Shown: positions 63,001 through 64,000 of the stretch, piece after piece
How the letters are laid out: each line of letters opens with the position of its first letter
How positions within the stretch are numbered: the stretch's first letter is position 1
NCBI RefSeq assembly: GCF_000016325.1
Contig: NC_009436.1
Coordinates: 1 to 64,000, forward strand
Origin: Enterobacter sp. 638
GTDB lineage: Bacteria; Pseudomonadota; Gammaproteobacteria; Enterobacterales; Enterobacteriaceae
DNA: 64,000 bases
Reading direction: 5' to 3'
Translations under genes and position numbers: made by a program
The notes under the pieces: model-generated
What the model was told of the DNA's origin: nothing
Database searches by the model: none
Seen by the model: only the letters and a program-made list of their open reading frames with translations

Positions 63001-64000
63001 CAGTTAAGCAATAACGGACAGATCACCACCGGAACCGGGGCGAGCACACTTTCCGGCAGTACTGTTGCGCTCAATGGTGCGGGGTCAATTCAGGGCGGCG
63101 GCGATATCAACATTGCCAGCCGCGGCAATATGACCGTCGACGGTTTTACCGGCACGCGCGGCTCCCTGACGCTCAGCGCGCCGGGATCCATCATCAACAC
63201 CGCGCTGCTGTACGCGGCCAATAATATGGCGCTGTACGCCAACAGCATCACCAACCAGCGCGGCGATATCCTCGCCGGAAATAGCCTGTGGATGCAGAAA
63301 GATGCGGCGGGAAATGCCAACAGCCAAGTGGTGAACACGTCGGGGAATATTGAGACCACGCGCGGTGATATCACGATCAGAACAGGAAGTCTGCTGAATG
63401 AGCGCGAGGGTATCAGTGAAACCCGCAGTTATCAGGCCGCGACGGACAGCCCTGCGGCAAGCGGTGCGACTTCCATTAGTGTAAAAGTCACGGACCTGCC
63501 CCCTGATGAGTGGGGATATATTTATACAGCTTACAGCGGTGCGGGTGGCGGTAATATCTTTTCAATTGTCGCGCCGATGCCAAATGGGGCCGTACAACGT
63601 TATCTGGTCGGTTCGACCGTGGTCAATGTCACCGCAACAGGAGGCGTAGCGCGCATCGCCGCTAACCGCGATCTGACTATCAACGCCGCCACGCTGAATA
63701 ACCGTGCTGGTTATTTACTTGCCGGGAATGGGATGAATCTTTCCGGCAACAGTCTGAATAACCAGTCCTGGTTTGGCTATTCAGAGGATGAATATAAGGT
63801 CTATCGTTACAATGGGAAAAAAGGCAAGGTATCCAGCCTGGAAGGAAGCCCCGCCTCTGGCAACGATAAAAACCGTCGTGTGACCTATACGCTGGATGGC
63901 GCACCTCAGTACGAAACCCATACCACCGATCAGGCCCTCCGCGCGGTGATTCAGGCCGGCGGTCAGGTTGCGGCGAATTTTACCAGTAATATTAGCAACA
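57040..64000 (+). CDS. cdiA: CdiA-like contact-dependent inhibition exoprotein, 5' part (open at right edge)
   Basis: The reading frame stays open from ATG 57040 to base 64000 (2320 codons) and continues beyond. Order: signal peptide ([25 protein letters not shown]), TPS transport domain (about 35-300; [41 protein letters not shown]), then a very long FHA-1 shaft of short repeats such as [15 protein letters not shown]. Near codons 2075-2320 ([65 protein letters not shown]) it matches the segment leading into the receptor-binding region of E. coli CdiA. The toxic C-terminus and immunity gene are not in the window. Long antisense frames here are by-products of the repeats. Confidence 0.92.
   Translation, partial: [2320 protein letters not shown]

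Noticed and set aside
57103..63374. Many minus-strand ORFs of 60-299 codons opposite cdiA
   Set aside because: They arise from the repetitive, GC-rich shaft sequence and show repeated, protein-unlike composition without ribosome sites.

Overview
This 64-kb window is chromosomal DNA of an enterobacterium (order Enterobacterales, family Enterobacteriaceae). It carries dnaA-dnaN-recF-gyrB, dgoRKADT, yidR-yidQ-ibpAB-yidE-yidP, glv, tisB/istR-1, ivbL-ilvBN, uhpABCT, yicN-nepI-yicL, yicS and nlpA in the general order known from Escherichia coli. The proteins are close to, but not identical with, those of E. coli. The operon set fits an Enterobacter/Lelliottia/Leclercia-like genus; the genus cannot be fixed from this window alone. 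oriC is not here. No rRNA, tRNA, insertion sequence or CRISPR array was seen.

Layout. 1-6.8 kb: rpmH-dnaA intergenic region, then the replication genes, with an unusual palindromic insert between dnaN and recF. 6.9-14.4 kb: yidA, the galactonate operon dgoRKADT with a double operator and an ERIC element, yidR and yidQ. 14.4-17.5 kb: heat-shock genes ibpA/ibpB with a sigma-32 promoter and RNA thermometers, then yidE. 17.5-22.1 kb: an intact alpha-glucoside PTS operon (glvCB-glvA) with its GntR regulator, then yidH-yidG. 22.2-26.4 kb: an orphan dsdA, a secreted GH5-like protein, emrD and a GNAT. 26.4-27.3 kb: three small loci missed by ordinary gene calling: the SOS toxin tisB, its antisense RNA istR-1, and the ivbL leader peptide with its attenuator. 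27.4-34.5 kb: ilvBN and the hexose-phosphate system uhpABCT. 34.6-37.5 kb: yicN, nepI, yicL.

From about 37.5 kb the backbone (yicS, nlpA) is interleaved with accessory blocks: a beta-glucoside PTS operon with its own porin and LacI regulator (37.7-43.9 kb); a GNAT, TetR and 14-TM efflux block with an Ada-like repair protein overlapping a PEP-mutase-family gene (44.4-49.0 kb); and a hydrolase-MFS pair with a divergent LysR, then a metallo-beta-lactamase-fold gene followed by a GlxA-type regulator (49.9-55.2 kb).

The window ends inside a two-partner secretion locus: a CdiB/ShlB-type transporter (55.3-57.0 kb) and the first 2320 codons of a giant CdiA-like filament protein that is open at the right edge. 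Its toxin domain and any immunity gene lie beyond base 64000. This contact-dependent inhibition locus is the most promising system in the window.
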